This document shows, in pieces, positions 18,826 to 27,138 of a DNA stretch of 64,000 nucleotides. Origin of the DNA: Bacteroidetes bacterium SW_9_63_38 (GTDB lineage: Bacteria > Bacteroidota > Rhodothermia > Rhodothermales > Salinibacteraceae); the NCBI GenBank assembly GCA_003022435.1, contig PXUA01000011.1, positions 31,055 through 95,054 of the forward strand, written 5' to 3'. Position 1 is the first letter of the stretch, and every line of letters starts with the position of its first letter. Made by a program: the position numbers and the translations under genes. The notes beneath the pieces were generated by a model. The model had not been told where the DNA came from. It ran no database searches and saw only the letters and a program-made list of their open reading frames with translations.

Positions 18826-19389
18826 ATGCACGCCCAACTGGAGCAGTACCAGTCCCACTTTTACGACGTGAAGGCGGAGGCCGGTGCCCTCATTGAAGAC
18901 GCCGATGCCGACCGGCTGCGCACCCCGCCCGACGACGACACGTGGTCGGTTGCGCAGGTCTTCGACCACCTGAACACGGCCGGCTGGCTGCTCCTCCCGG
19001 AGCTGGAGACCGCCATTCGCAACGGGCACGAGCACGGCCCCTACGGCGAGCCGCCGTTTGAGTATGGAATTGTGAGCCGGTGGTTCGTCCGCTCGATGCA
19101 GCCCGCGTCCGGATGGACGTTCACCGCCCCCTCCGTCTTCAAACCCTCCCCACCCGAGACACTGTACCCCCAAGAGGCTCTTGAGGAGTTTTGTGCCCTG
19201 CAGGACCACCTTGCCGACTGCGTGGCCGAAACCGACGGGCTCGACCTGCGCCGCATTCGGGTCGGGTCCCCCGCCGTCCCGCTCCTGCGCGTTGGTCTCG
19301 GGGCGTGGTTCGAAGCCACCGTCGCCCACGAGCACAGGCACCTGGACCAGGCCCGAACGATTCTCGACGCGGTGTCGCCCGCAAGGTAG
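18826..19389 (+). CDS. DinB-family protein
   Basis: 187 residues forming a predicted four-helix bundle. Landmarks are the N-terminal helix with the first metal His, TWSVAQVFDHLNTAGWLLL near residues 40-58, and the C-terminal HEHRHLDQARTIL near 170-182, which carries the paired His residues of the DinB/DUF664 metal site. Related enzymes include mycothiol- and bacillithiol-dependent S-transferases; many members remain uncharacterised. It starts from the ATG at 18826. Its upstream region contains a family-1 element. The LOG-family gene follows on the same strand after about 220 bases. Confidence 0.87.
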   Translation: MHAQLEQYQSHFYDVKAEAGALIEDADADRLRTPPDDDTWSVAQVFDHLNTAGWLLLPELETAIRNGHEHGPYGEPPFEYGIVSRWFVRSMQPASGWTFTAPSVFKPSPPETLYPQEALEEFCALQDHLADCVAETDGLDLRRIRVGSPAVPLLRVGLGAWFEATVAHEHRHLDQARTILDAVSPAR

Positions 19390-19613
19390 TAGCCCGTGGG
19401 CACAGTGATTGCGGGAATGTTTACCGTCTCGTCCCCCCCTCCTGCTCGTCCGCGTCCCGCTTCGCCCCCGGAATGTGCGACCACAGCGGTACAACACCTG
19501 GTCGGCCCCGTGCCCCCGACAACCGCCCAACGCTGAAGCATCGCATTTTTGAGCGCTGGCCGTTACGTTTGCCGACCGGCACCGCCCTTTTTCCGCCACA
19601 CTCGTTCTGCACC

Positions 19614-20177
19614 ATGCCTGCCATCTGCGTCTACTGCTCGTCCAGCGACGCCATTGCCGACGTCTACCCGCCCGTGGCCGATGCCCTGGGGCGCAAGATT
19701 GCTCAGCGCGGCCACACGCTCGTGTACGGGGGCGGGGCTGTCGGCCTGATGGGCGTGCTCGCCCACGCGGCCCATGAGGAGGGCGGTGCCGTGACCGGCG
19801 TCATTCCCTCCAAGCTTCAGAACCGAGAGGGCATTGCCTACAACGCCGACGAGCTCATCGTGACCGACACGATGCGAGAGCGCAAGGGCATCATGTTTCG
19901 GCAGTCCGACGCATTTATCGTGCTGCCGGGCGGATACGGCACCCTGGAAGAGTTCATGGAGGTGCTCACCCTCAAGCAACTGGGCTACCACGACCACCCG
20001 ATTGTCATCCTGAACGTCGACGGCTTCTACGACACCCTGCTCTCGTTCTTCGAGGAACTGCGCGAGGGGCAGTTTGCCCGCGAGGCCATTACGGACCTCG
20101 TGCACGTCGTGGCCGCCCCCGACGAGGCCCTGGACCGCATCGAACAGGTCGCCGCGCAGGACGGCACGTTGTCGTAA
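19614..20177 (+). CDS. LOG-family nucleotide phosphoribohydrolase (TIGR00730)
   Basis: 187 residues from the ATG at 19614 (MPAICVYCSSSDA). The Rossmann-like fold shows LVYGGGAVGLMGVLA at 37-50, TMRERKGIMF at 86-95 and the signature PGGYGTLEEF at 105-114, matching the PGGxGTxxE and RK motifs of LONELY GUY proteins. These cleave cytokinin-type or other nucleoside 5'-monophosphates to the base and ribose phosphate. In bacteria without cytokinin signalling the role is probably nucleotide salvage or housecleaning. The next gene, an esterase, begins 43 bases downstream, so an operon is likely. Confidence 0.93.
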   Translation: MPAICVYCSSSDAIADVYPPVADALGRKIAQRGHTLVYGGGAVGLMGVLAHAAHEEGGAVTGVIPSKLQNREGIAYNADELIVTDTMRERKGIMFRQSDAFIVLPGGYGTLEEFMEVLTLKQLGYHDHPIVILNVDGFYDTLLSFFEELREGQFAREAITDLVHVVAAPDEALDRIEQVAAQDGTLS

Positions 20178-20220
20178 CCCCTTTCCGATTTACGCACTCT
20201 CGGACTGCCCTGCGCGCCTG

Positions 20221-20877
20221 ATGCCCGACCCGTCTCTACATACTCTCTGGGTGGAGCGTACCGCCCGCGTCGCCGCACTGGGCACGCCGTCAACCGCCGC
20301 GACACTGTGGATTGTGCTGCACGGCTACGGCCAGCTGGCGGGGGACTTCGCGGCGCATTTCGGGGGCCTCGTGACGCCGGCCCGGGCCGTGGTGGCGCCG
20401 GAAGCCCTCTCCCGCTTCTACGTCGACGGCCTGGAGACACACGAGAAGGTGGGTGCTTCCTGGATGACGCGCGCGGCCCGTGAGCACGAAATCACCGACT
20501 ACGTCGCCTACCTCGACCGGGTCGTGGCCACGCTCCCGGACGACGACTCATCCCCCTCCATTCGGGTGCTCGGCTTCTCCCAGGGCGCGGCCACGGCCAG
20601 CCGGTGGGCCGTGCTCGGGGATACGGTGATCGACCGCCTCGTCCTCTGGGGCGGCGCCCCGGCCCACGACCTCGACCTGAACACGCACGCGGAGCTTCTT
20701 CGTAACATGGATCTAACCGTAGTCGCGGGCACCGACGACCCGTACGTACCGCCCGAGCGGCGGGCGGCCCTCCAGCAACACCTTGCGGCACACGAAATTC
20801 CGGTGTCCATCCAGACGTTTGACGGCGGACACGAGATGGAGGACGACATGCTGCGGCAGATTGTCTCGGCCGGCTGA
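20221..20877 (+). CDS. Alpha/beta-hydrolase esterase (phospholipase/carboxylesterase family)
   Basis: 218 residues. LWIVLHGYGQLAGDF (29-43) forms the oxyanion-hole HG motif, Ser120 in RVLGFSQGAATASRW is the nucleophile, the Asp is in TVVAGTDDPYVPPE, and the His is in FDGGHEMEDDML near the C-terminus. This is the YpfH/Abhydrolase_2 carboxylesterase-thioesterase type. It is cytosolic (no signal peptide). It lies 43 bases after the LOG gene on the same strand. The substrate is unknown; short-chain acyl esters or S-acyl groups are usual for this family. Confidence 0.9.
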   Translation: MPDPSLHTLWVERTARVAALGTPSTAATLWIVLHGYGQLAGDFAAHFGGLVTPARAVVAPEALSRFYVDGLETHEKVGASWMTRAAREHEITDYVAYLDRVVATLPDDDSSPSIRVLGFSQGAATASRWAVLGDTVIDRLVLWGGAPAHDLDLNTHAELLRNMDLTVVAGTDDPYVPPERRAALQQHLAAHEIPVSIQTFDGGHEMEDDMLRQIVSAG

Positions 20878-21054
20878 GCCCTCCCTCTTCCATCGGACTG
20901 GCCTCCGGGATATTTGGCGTAGCGCGCGGCCCGCGTACATCCCATCTGGTAATACGTGCGCACCATGTCCATCCCGACGATGTCTTCCTACGTGCGGTAG
21001 GTCTCCGGTCGATCCCCGAGGGCCTCCACTGTCTCTTTGGCAACCGATTCATTC

Positions 21055-21193
21055 TTGCTGATCCGTGCACAGGTAGGTAAACCGCATTTCCCGTTTGGGA
21101 AGGAGATCCCAGATCTCAGGAATCCCAGATTCCTTGGACCGTGGTATGCTCCCAATCGGAATCGTCTTCAGGAATCCATTCACGTATCAGTAA
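21055..21193. repeat. Dispersed terminally inverted element (family 1), type copy
   Basis: 139 bases with the left end TTGCTGATCCGTGCACAGG and the right end CCATTCACGTATCAGTAA. Inner conserved blocks are GTAGGTAAAC, GAGATCCCAGATCTCAGG, GGACCGTGG and CAATCGGAATCGTCTTCAGG. It lies between the converging esterase and glycosyltransferase genes and is followed directly by the IS200/IS605-like palindromic remnant at 21196. No coding capacity. Confidence 0.82.
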
Positions 21194-21195
21194 AG

Positions 21196-21239
21196 TCACC
21201 CCGCCCTTCCGCGCAGGGCATCCTCTGATGACCTCGTGA
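21196..21239. repeat. IS200/IS605-like palindromic end remnant (short copy)
   Basis: TCACCCCGCCCTTCCGCGC joined to AGGGCATCCTCTGATGACC and TCGTGA. The first part equals the left end and the second part the right end of the longer copy at 44939-45070; the join falls at the shared CTTCCG. The preceding five bases TAAAG are the same in both copies. It looks like a deletion derivative produced by recombination between the two end hairpins. The rest of the gap to 21380 shows nothing else. Confidence 0.6.
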
Positions 21240-21380
21240 CCCCCCAGTGCGGAAGCAGTTCGTCCTTACAAGGCTGTGCCCTGCTCTCCTGCTCGCCGGA
21301 CTGATATCGGTAGGCCTCTGGACATTCCAAAAGTTAACGTCGTATTCCGGCGTCATGCGCAGGTGGTCGTTAGGGACCGT

Positions 21381-22388
21381 CTACTCCTCAACCGGTCCGG
21401 CGGTGTTGGACGTCGTCTCCACGCGTCGGGGATGTCGCTGCTCCTCGATCAGGCGCGTCCAGACCCGCTCGGCAAACTTTTCGAACGGCGCCTTCTGGTG
21501 CAGCCAACCGAAGTGGAGGACGTACGGCGTGAACTCGACGTACTCGCCCATGCGCGGCATCTGCTCAGCCAGCCCCAACAGTGTGTCGCGGAGGCGGGCA
21601 TTCGGGAGGCCGCGGAGGCTGTAGACGAACGGGGAGGTGTAGAAGCGATAGGTGACCTCCGTGAAGGCCGAGTCGTGGTCGACGAGGGCGTCGATATAGT
21701 CGAGCTGCGGACTATTGCGCCCTTGCAGCCACGGAAAGACGTGCAGGCCGAGTTCGCTCATCGCCATCGCGAGGCTCCATTCACACGTTTCCTCGGAGCG
21801 GCCCTCTTCGAGACGACTCCGGAAGTGGGTGTCATCGGACTGCGCGAGAAAGTCGGCGGCACGGTCCACGACCTCCCGCGTCGTGGCGTCGTCCCGGGCG
21901 TAAATCATCCCCGCCTGCACCCGCGGTAGGTGCGTGAGGCCAAACCGGCAGAGCGTACGCTGCCGGCGGCGCAGAAGCACGTCGACGAGCACCCCAAGCC
22001 CTTTCGGCCCCCCAAAGAAATGATCGGCATTCTGGAGCCCTGTGGCCGTAAACGGAAACGCCGCGAACTGGTGCCAGAGCGGATCCGGATCGCGGCACCA
22101 GATCATGTCGGCGTCGACAAATAGGCTTCGGTCGAACGGCTTGAACTGACCGAGGTGGTGTTTGAACCCGACGATCGACTGGTGCTCCGCGGGCAGCGCC
22201 TCGATCTCCTCAAAGACGGAGTCGAGCCGATTCTGCTCCAGGACCTCTCGATGCGATTCCGGACAGAACAAGGCCACGGGCCGGTCGGCATCGTGCCGAC
22301 GCAGGGTGTGGACCGACGCCACAGCATGCTTGACGTAGCGGGGGGGGCCGTAGGTGTGGAGGACATAGCCCTCTTGCGGCGTCTCCAT
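21381..22388 (-). CDS. Putative glycosyltransferase (GT-A-like, DxD)
   Basis: 335 residues from the ATG at 22388 (METPQEGYVLHTYG). The N-terminal half has the layout of family 8/nucleotide-sugar transferases: VASVHTLRRHDADRPVALF, an FVDADMIW segment at 90-97 giving the metal-binding DxD (Asp92, Asp94), and GGPKGLG later. The C-terminal region, EYVEFTPYVLHFGWLHQK, is uncharacterised. It probably transfers a sugar in the cytosol. It is the first gene of the accessory glycan region and lies on the minus strand downstream of the DUF3047 gene. The acceptor is unknown, and a named family assignment is uncertain. Confidence 0.65.
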   Translation of the reverse strand: METPQEGYVLHTYGPPRYVKHAVASVHTLRRHDADRPVALFCPESHREVLEQNRLDSVFEEIEALPAEHQSIVGFKHHLGQFKPFDRSLFVDADMIWCRDPDPLWHQFAAFPFTATGLQNADHFFGGPKGLGVLVDVLLRRRQRTLCRFGLTHLPRVQAGMIYARDDATTREVVDRAADFLAQSDDTHFRSRLEEGRSEETCEWSLAMAMSELGLHVFPWLQGRNSPQLDYIDALVDHDSAFTEVTYRFYTSPFVYSLRGLPNARLRDTLLGLAEQMPRMGEYVEFTPYVLHFGWLHQKAPFEKFAERVWTRLIEEQRHPRRVETTSNTAGPVEE

Positions 22389-22566
22389 CGGGCGGGAAGG
22401 GTGATCGGTCGGACAGCGTGCTCCTTTCAAACCTGCAGATGCGCAATTGGTCCGCACTCGTGGCTCCCCGATCAGGCGAGCGCCCGCGGCTCACGAGCCC
22501 CCGACGCAAGAAGATGTAAGTCAGCCCCTCGGCTCAGCCCGCCTTCACCACGGGCCCACCTCTCAA

Positions 22567-23295
22567 TCACTTCGCACGGTGGGGGGACAGAGATGTGATG
22601 TCGTCAACATCGACCTTGGACTCATCCCCTGTCGTGTCCGAATCGCCCGACAGGGTAATCGACGCGGGCTTGTTGGGCGGATCGTCGCCGAATACCTGCC
22701 GGTAGTCCTCAGCCACATTCCGCGTTTCTGTTTTCCAGCTTCCAGTACCGGGCTCCTGGGCCGACTCCACCACGATCACTTTCAGCGGCCCAAAGGAAAC
22801 GGTGGTTCCAACTGGAAGAGACGAACTATACGTGTACTTGATGCTCTTCGGACGGCCTAGCCAGTCGGTGCCGAAGGTCACGTAGACGGCCCCACCAGTG
22901 TCGTTTTCCTCTTTCTCACTCGCACCCTCCGGAAGATGCGGCGCCCGCCACCGCCACTTCAGACGCGGACGCTTCTTCAGATTCCAGTCGAATTCTTTCC
23001 CGTTGCGCTGGGAAAAGCGAATATACTCTCCGTTCGTGTACAGGCGCACAAATTGGTTTCCCTCTTCTTCCAACACCTCAAACTGCTCTCCGTCTTTCAA
23101 CCCCTCTCTCGCCGGACGCACGTCATCTTCCCCATTTACCCGAAACCATTGCTCCGGTACGCTCCCGACCTCATACTGCTCGAAGTCCTCCACAACGGAC
23201 GCAGACTGCTCCCAAAGCGCCCCCCCCCCATACGCTCCCAACTCAAGCATCATGAGGACCCCTCCCAATAAGGTGTACGCGACAAATCGGCTCAT
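22567..23295 (-). CDS. DUF3047-like exported protein
   Basis: 242 residues. The N-terminal hydrophobic segment VAYTLLGGVLMMLELGAYGG is a signal or anchor. VEDFEQYEVGSVPEQWF is followed by RPRLKWRWRAPHLPEGAS, TGGAVYVTFGTDW, SIKYTYSSSLPVGT and ETRNVAEDYRQVFGDDPP, the order of conserved blocks in DUF3047 (a beta-sandwich of the jelly-roll type). Such proteins are periplasmic and uncharacterised, often near polysaccharide genes in marine bacteria. A carbohydrate-binding role is inference only. A family-1 element lies about 90 bases upstream. Confidence 0.75.
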   Translation of the reverse strand: MSRFVAYTLLGGVLMMLELGAYGGGALWEQSASVVEDFEQYEVGSVPEQWFRVNGEDDVRPAREGLKDGEQFEVLEEEGNQFVRLYTNGEYIRFSQRNGKEFDWNLKKRPRLKWRWRAPHLPEGASEKEENDTGGAVYVTFGTDWLGRPKSIKYTYSSSLPVGTTVSFGPLKVIVVESAQEPGTGSWKTETRNVAEDYRQVFGDDPPNKPASITLSGDSDTTGDESKVDVDDITSLSPHRAK

Positions 23296-23384
23296 ATTGA
23301 TGTGCCTTGACTTGCAAATCTAGCTCTTCCGGGGGCGCTTCCGTACCGCCTCCTTTCTGATGTCCTGTCGACCGACGGCGAACC

Positions 23385-23585
23385 TACTAATCCGTTCACG
23401 GGGGGGTAAACAGTTCTCTCCGTGTGAAGAGATCAGCCGGACTCGTCCGGCAAGATCTTGGGGATCTGAGATCCCCTGAATCCCAGATTGCTGGAAATCC
23501 TAGATTGCTGGGAATCTTAGATTCACGGGACCGTGTTGTGTTATCAGCAGAGATCGTGTTTGGACACCCACTCACGTATCAGTAA
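23385..23585. repeat. Dispersed terminally inverted element (family 1), long copy
   Basis: 201 bases. The left end is TACTAATCCGTTCACGG and the right end CCACTCACGTATCAGTAA. The centre carries an internal near-tandem of AATCCTAGATTGCTGGG (three degenerate units around 23478-23530) and the palindrome GGGGATCTGAGATCCCC. The same centre is present in the neighbouring copy that the insertion sequence has split, so the two are close relatives. Confidence 0.82.
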
Positions 23586-23688
23586 GTGGTTCTCCACAGC
23601 TCAACTGCACACTCGCGGCAGGACTGTAGCCGTTTTCAGAACCGTGGAGGTAACACAACCCGTTTATCTCTGAGCCTATACGCCTCTG

Positions 23689-23701
23689 TACTAATTCATG
23701 C
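23689..23701. repeat. Left stub of the IS-split family-1 element
   Basis: TACTAATTCATGC is the first 13 bases of a family-1 element (compare TACTAATCCGTTC at 23385). The last nine bases, AATTCATGC (23693-23701), are repeated at 24729-24737 on the other side of the insertion sequence as its target duplication. Confidence 0.75.
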
Positions 23702-24728
23702 GAATCAGGGGTTGAGAGCGAGAAGGAGCATCGCAGCGGCGAGCCGACCGAAGGCATGAACGAGAAGCCCCTGATAGGAGCGTACCTTCGAGGCCTTCTG
23801 AATGCCAGTTTTCTCGTTGATCCAGTTGAACAGGGACTCGATGCAGGCAAACTCGTTTGCCACTGGCGCATGCGGCTTACAGCCTTTTGGAGGTTCTCCT
23901 TCTGAGGGTATCTGCCGCGGAGAGCGTCTTCTGTCCTTTGTTCTTCTTGACCGGCGTTAGCAAATTGAGGTCTTGATCTTCGGCAAGCTGTTCTTTGAGG
24001 GGACCGTCACAGTAGGCCTTGTCTCCACAGAGAACTCCGCCCTCGATGGTCGGCAAAACGCGTCGGGGGATTGCACACAATAGCCCCGAAGGTCGTTTTC
24101 GCTTCCCGGCGTCAGTCCGGCCTGCTGCAAAAGAGGGAGTGTCCCACTTCTTTCCCAGGCGACAACGTGCAGCTCCACACCGTGAAAGAAGGTGTTTTTC
24201 GAGGAGCAATAGCCAACTGAGGCCAGCCGATCGGAGGCGACCATTGCCTGGGAGGCCCGCGGCCCCTCCGCGAGCATAATTGGCATTGAGTCGGCGATTC
24301 GGACCACCTCTTCTTGGGTCTTTCGGCAACTGATTTCGGAGAGGGCCTCCTGGACAAGGGGCGCAAAGACGGCGCTCAGCCGATTCAGGCGCCGATCGTA
24401 GCTTTGATATGAGGGGGGATCCGGGAACCAGTCCGAAAAGTGATCTTCCGCGTACTCGTGAATCTCGCTTGTGGGGGATCGCTTCTTGATCAGCCCAAAC
24501 ACATAAATGGTCAGCACCTCCTCGTCGGTAAAGTCCGGATCGGCGTTGTTGCTCTGCCGTTGCGCGGCCGCAGCGAGTCGTCCCCGGTATCGCTGGCAGA
24601 TGAACAGGTAGATCCGAATAAGCGTAGAGGCAGCGTCCATGTCGCCAAGGGCGGCCCGTTAAAGATGTTGGACGCATCTTCTTTCAAGCCGCCTGCGGCG
24701 ACGTGGTTTTTCAACCCCTGATTGGCAT
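23702..24728 (-). mobile_element. IS982-like insertion sequence, decayed
   Basis: About 1027 bases bounded by inverted ends GAATCAGGGGTTGA (from 23702) and TCAACCCCTGATTGGCAT (ending 24728), sharing AATCAGGGGTTGA. It is flanked by the 9-base direct repeat AATTCATGC (23693-23701 and 24729-24737), in the size range reported for IS982 members. It carries one transposase gene disabled by frameshifts. It is inserted in the terminal repeat of a family-1 element. Confidence 0.85.
23705..24640 (-). pseudogene. IS982-family-like transposase, frameshifted
   Basis: The start at 24640 reads MDAASTLIRIYLFICQRYRG, followed by DEEVLTIYVFGLIKKR, the family-type PPSYQSYDRRLNRLSAVF, the first catalytic Asp in RIADSMPIMLAEG, and GYCSSKNTFFHGVELHVVA. 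A frame change near 24050 is needed to reach GGVLCGDKAYCDGPLKEQL (second Asp), and a further one near 23880 to reach ESLFNWINEKTGIQKASKV with the catalytic Glu. The last codons LLALNP and the stop overlap the terminal inverted repeat. At least two frameshifts therefore separate the DDE residues, and the element is probably immobile unless helped by an intact copy elsewhere. Confidence 0.85.
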
Positions 24729-24960
24729 AATTCATGCACAGATAGATAAACTACATTCTCCGTCTGGAGATGGAGATCAGCCGGACTCGTCCGGCAAGAT
24801 CCTGGGGATCTGAGATCCCCTGAATCCTAGATTGCTGGGAATCCTAGATTGCTGGGAATCCTAGATTCCCGGGACCGTGGATGCTCCCAGTCGGACTCGT
24901 CTTTTCCGATCTCAGATCGACTTAATCTGAGATCGGTGAAACCCCACTTCCGTATCAGTG
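24729..24960. repeat. Right part of the IS-split family-1 element
   Basis: AATTCATGC is followed by ACAGATAGATAAAC, TTCTCC, the GGGGATCTGAGATCCCC palindrome, three near-tandem AATCCTAGATTGCTGGG units and the closing CCGTATCAGTG. A second palindrome pair, GATCTCAGATC and TAATCTGAGATCGG, sits near 24908-24938. Joined to the stub at 23689 it makes an element of about 235 bases, the longest in the window. Confidence 0.8.
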
Positions 24961-25225
24961 GAACGACTCAGGACTCTTCACGACACCAGCAAGACATGGG
25001 GAGAGGAGCACATTTCTTCACAGGCCGAACCCGGTCGACCTGATTTTTTCCTTCCCCCCGATTCTCGTTTTCCCCCCTCCCGACCTCAACATTCGCGCTC
25101 CTTTCAATCACGTAAGTTTCATTTTCTCTCGTCCGACTTTCCGAATGCTCGGTGCTACCTTCACGTAGGTGTTAGTACCAATGCATGTCGTATCTCATAT
25201 TAACAGTTACTCTTTTTGCCCTGGC
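24961..25225. other. Leader region of the sulfotransferase operon, no gene seen
   Basis: 265 bases of pyrimidine-rich DNA between the repeat and the first small membrane gene. No terminator, known leader or ORF can be supported. The promoter of the downstream three-gene operon should lie here. Confidence 0.35.
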
Positions 25226-25471
25226 ATGACGCAGCTTCTCCGATTACTTCCCTGCCTCACTCTCCTGGCACTTACGTTTGCTATCAGCCCTGAGGTCGCA
25301 CACGCGTACGGGGGCCCTGGGAGTGTAATTTCAGGAATCGGCACATTTCTCGCTCTCGTTGCGGCCCTGCTCGCCTCTGTGTTTGGCTTCCTCTGGTTTC
25401 CGCTCAAGCGGCTCTACAAGAAGATGACCGGCGACGAGGAGGAGCAGCAGGAAACACCTGCCAGCCAATGA
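25226..25471 (+). CDS. Small membrane protein, unknown (operon with sulfotransferase)
   Basis: 81 residues from the ATG at 25226. A signal peptide LLRLLPCLTLLALTFAISPE ends near VAHA, followed by a Gly-rich YGGPGSVISGIG and one membrane helix TFLALVAALLASVFGFLWFP, then a basic then acidic tail (KRLYKKMTGDEEEQQE). The stop codon overlaps the start of the next gene (ATGA, 25468-25471). No family recognised, but the coupling to the next two genes supports real translation. It could be a small membrane partner or scaffold; this is inference. Confidence 0.72.
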   Translation: MTQLLRLLPCLTLLALTFAISPEVAHAYGGPGSVISGIGTFLALVAALLASVFGFLWFPLKRLYKKMTGDEEEQQETPASQ

Positions 25472-25851
25472 ACCTCCTTTTTGCCATGATTGTGGTGGTG
25501 GGATTTGCCGCCGTCCTCGAACTGTTGAATCTTCCCGCGCGTGCTCGGGATGCAGGACAACGCAGCCAAGACTGCCTCAGGGTACTGCAGAACGACTCGC
25601 TCACGGATTGTGAGAAGGAAGAAGCCCTGCAGTCTCAAACCAAGCACCTGTTCCGATTGCTCGGCATTCTGGCAGGCGGAAGCCTGCTGGCACTCGGCGG
25701 TCCGCTCGGCGCCGTCTGGGGACTCAATCAGCTTGGTGTGGGAACCTTCTCGGGCGTCTTGGGCATACTGCAACGCATTGACTTTCTTGCGGGAACTGTA
25801 GTTGCCGGTACGATTGCGTACGCGCTCGTCTCCAGACGTCGGACGTCATGA
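25468..25851 (+). CDS. Membrane protein, unknown (operon with sulfotransferase)
   Basis: 127 residues with three hydrophobic segments: MNLLFAMIVVVGFAAVLELL at the N-terminus, LLGILAGGSLLALGGPLGAV in the middle and FLAGTVVAGTIAYALVS near the end. A soluble stretch with two Cys residues (DCLRVLQNDSLTDCEKEE) lies between the first two and could form a disulfide outside the membrane. It overlaps the upstream gene by four bases and the downstream sulfotransferase by four bases (ATGA at 25848). No family recognised. Confidence 0.75.
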   Translation: MNLLFAMIVVVGFAAVLELLNLPARARDAGQRSQDCLRVLQNDSLTDCEKEEALQSQTKHLFRLLGILAGGSLLALGGPLGAVWGLNQLGVGTFSGVLGILQRIDFLAGTVVAGTIAYALVSRRRTS

Positions 25852-26921
25852 ACTTTGAAGACCGTTACGGGACACTCGACCGTCTCCTTCATCGCATTGC
25901 CTTTAGCGCCGATACGGCCCAGCACGCCCTGGCCGACGTGGAAAACACGCTCTACGCGGACGAGCTGCCCCCGGTCGACGCTCCTGTGTTCATCACGTCC
26001 CTGCCTCGATCCGGCACCAGCATTCTCCTGCGGGTGCTGTGTGATACCGGGCATTTCGCAAGCCATACGTACCGGGACATGCCGTTCATACTGTGCCCGA
26101 TGCTCTGGAACCAGTTCTCAAATCGGTTCCACGCGGATGACACCGCCGAAGAACGAGCACACGGGGACGGCCTGGAGGTCTCGGCCGACAGCCCGGAAGC
26201 CTTCGAAGAGGTCGTCTGGAAACACTTCTGGCCGGAGCATTACCGCGATGATCACATCCGCCCCTGGACGTCGGAGAACCACGACGCAGAGTTCAATTCA
26301 TTCTTCGAGACGCACATGCGAAAGGTGTGTGCGCTTCGTGAAGAAAACGGCGAGCCCCGGCGCTACCTTTCGAAGAACAACCTCAACATCGCTCGCCTCG
26401 GAGCTCCCCCTGCTCCTTTGCAGCAGGGAACCGTCCTCATTCCGTTTCGGGATCCCGTTCAGCAGGCCGCCTCGATGTCCCGCCAGCACGAGCGGTTTTT
26501 GAAGATTCACGACGACGATGATTTTGTCCAGGAGTATATGGAGGCCATCGGCCACCATGAGTTCGGGAAGGGGCTGCGCCCAGTCAATTTCGACAACTGG
26601 CTCGACGACGCGCCTCCGCCGAGCGAGTTTTCGTTCTGGGTCCAGTATTGGACGACTGCTTACGAGCACGTGCTTGCCCACCAGCACGACAACATCGTCC
26701 TTCTCTCCTATGCCCACCTGACGGAAGAGCCGGACAATGCCCTCTCCGGGCTGGCCGAGATTGTCGAAGTCTCTGAAGATGACCTGCTTCCGCAGGCTGA
26801 ACGTCTCCATCCCCCCCGCACTCACGAGGTCGGCACCTCTGCGGTACCGGCAACACTACTGAAACGGGCCGATGACGTGTACGAGCGGCTCGAGCAGGCC
26901 GCCAACATTACCGATCCGTAG
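25848..26921 (+). CDS. PAPS-dependent sulfotransferase-family protein
   Basis: 357 residues. The 5'-phosphosulfate-binding loop is FITSLPRSGTSIL at 48-60, the classic P-R-S-G-T-S/T motif. A 3'-phosphate-binding region follows in VLIPFRDPVQQAASMSRQH near residue 200. It would move sulfate from PAPS to a hydroxyl or amino group, probably of a sugar, in the cytosol or at the membrane face. It is the last gene of a tight three-gene operon with two small membrane proteins. Four ASST-like paralogs and several glycosyltransferases nearby suggest the target is a surface glycan (inference). Confidence 0.85.
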   Translation: MNFEDRYGTLDRLLHRIAFSADTAQHALADVENTLYADELPPVDAPVFITSLPRSGTSILLRVLCDTGHFASHTYRDMPFILCPMLWNQFSNRFHADDTAEERAHGDGLEVSADSPEAFEEVVWKHFWPEHYRDDHIRPWTSENHDAEFNSFFETHMRKVCALREENGEPRRYLSKNNLNIARLGAPPAPLQQGTVLIPFRDPVQQAASMSRQHERFLKIHDDDDFVQEYMEAIGHHEFGKGLRPVNFDNWLDDAPPPSEFSFWVQYWTTAYEHVLAHQHDNIVLLSYAHLTEEPDNALSGLAEIVEVSEDDLLPQAERLHPPRTHEVGTSAVPATLLKRADDVYERLEQAANITDP

Positions 26922-26939
26922 AAGCCACTTTCTCCACGA

Positions 26940-27021
26940 GTTTGGGGATCTGAGATCTCCTGAATCGCGTGCAGCCGTAGGCAGGAGGTCGAGGGTGCCA
27001 ATCTCAGATCGGTGCAAACCT
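26940..27021. repeat. Family-1 element, internal fragment
   Basis: TTTGGGGATCTGAGATCTCC with TGAATC and, about 60 bases on, AATCTCAGATCGGTG match the interior of the long family-1 copies. Neither terminal repeat is present. It lies between the sulfotransferase and the first ASST-like gene. Confidence 0.5.
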
Positions 27022-27138
27022 ATTCGCGTCGTAAGTTTACGACCGCGTAAAGAAGCCGCTCAACGTAGACACGATCGGAAAATCAGTTCACGAAACTGAG
27101 AGAAATACCACGTGGGTCCTTCTCCGAATCGTTCGTCC

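Noticed and set aside
23478..24870. Repeated AATCCTAGATTGCTGGG units as a possible CRISPR or plasmid-type iteron array
   Set aside because: Only two or three near-contiguous units within each long family-1 copy, with no spacers and no cas or replication genes.
25226..25851. The two overlapping small membrane genes as a toxin-antitoxin pair
   Set aside because: Both have signal- or membrane-type features, no TA family motif, and they are coupled to a sulfotransferase rather than acting as a stand-alone module.
20878..27138. Prophage or integrative element spanning the repeat-rich region
   Set aside because: No integrase, phage structural or replication gene and no tRNA att site were seen; the repeats and one IS explain the mobile signature.
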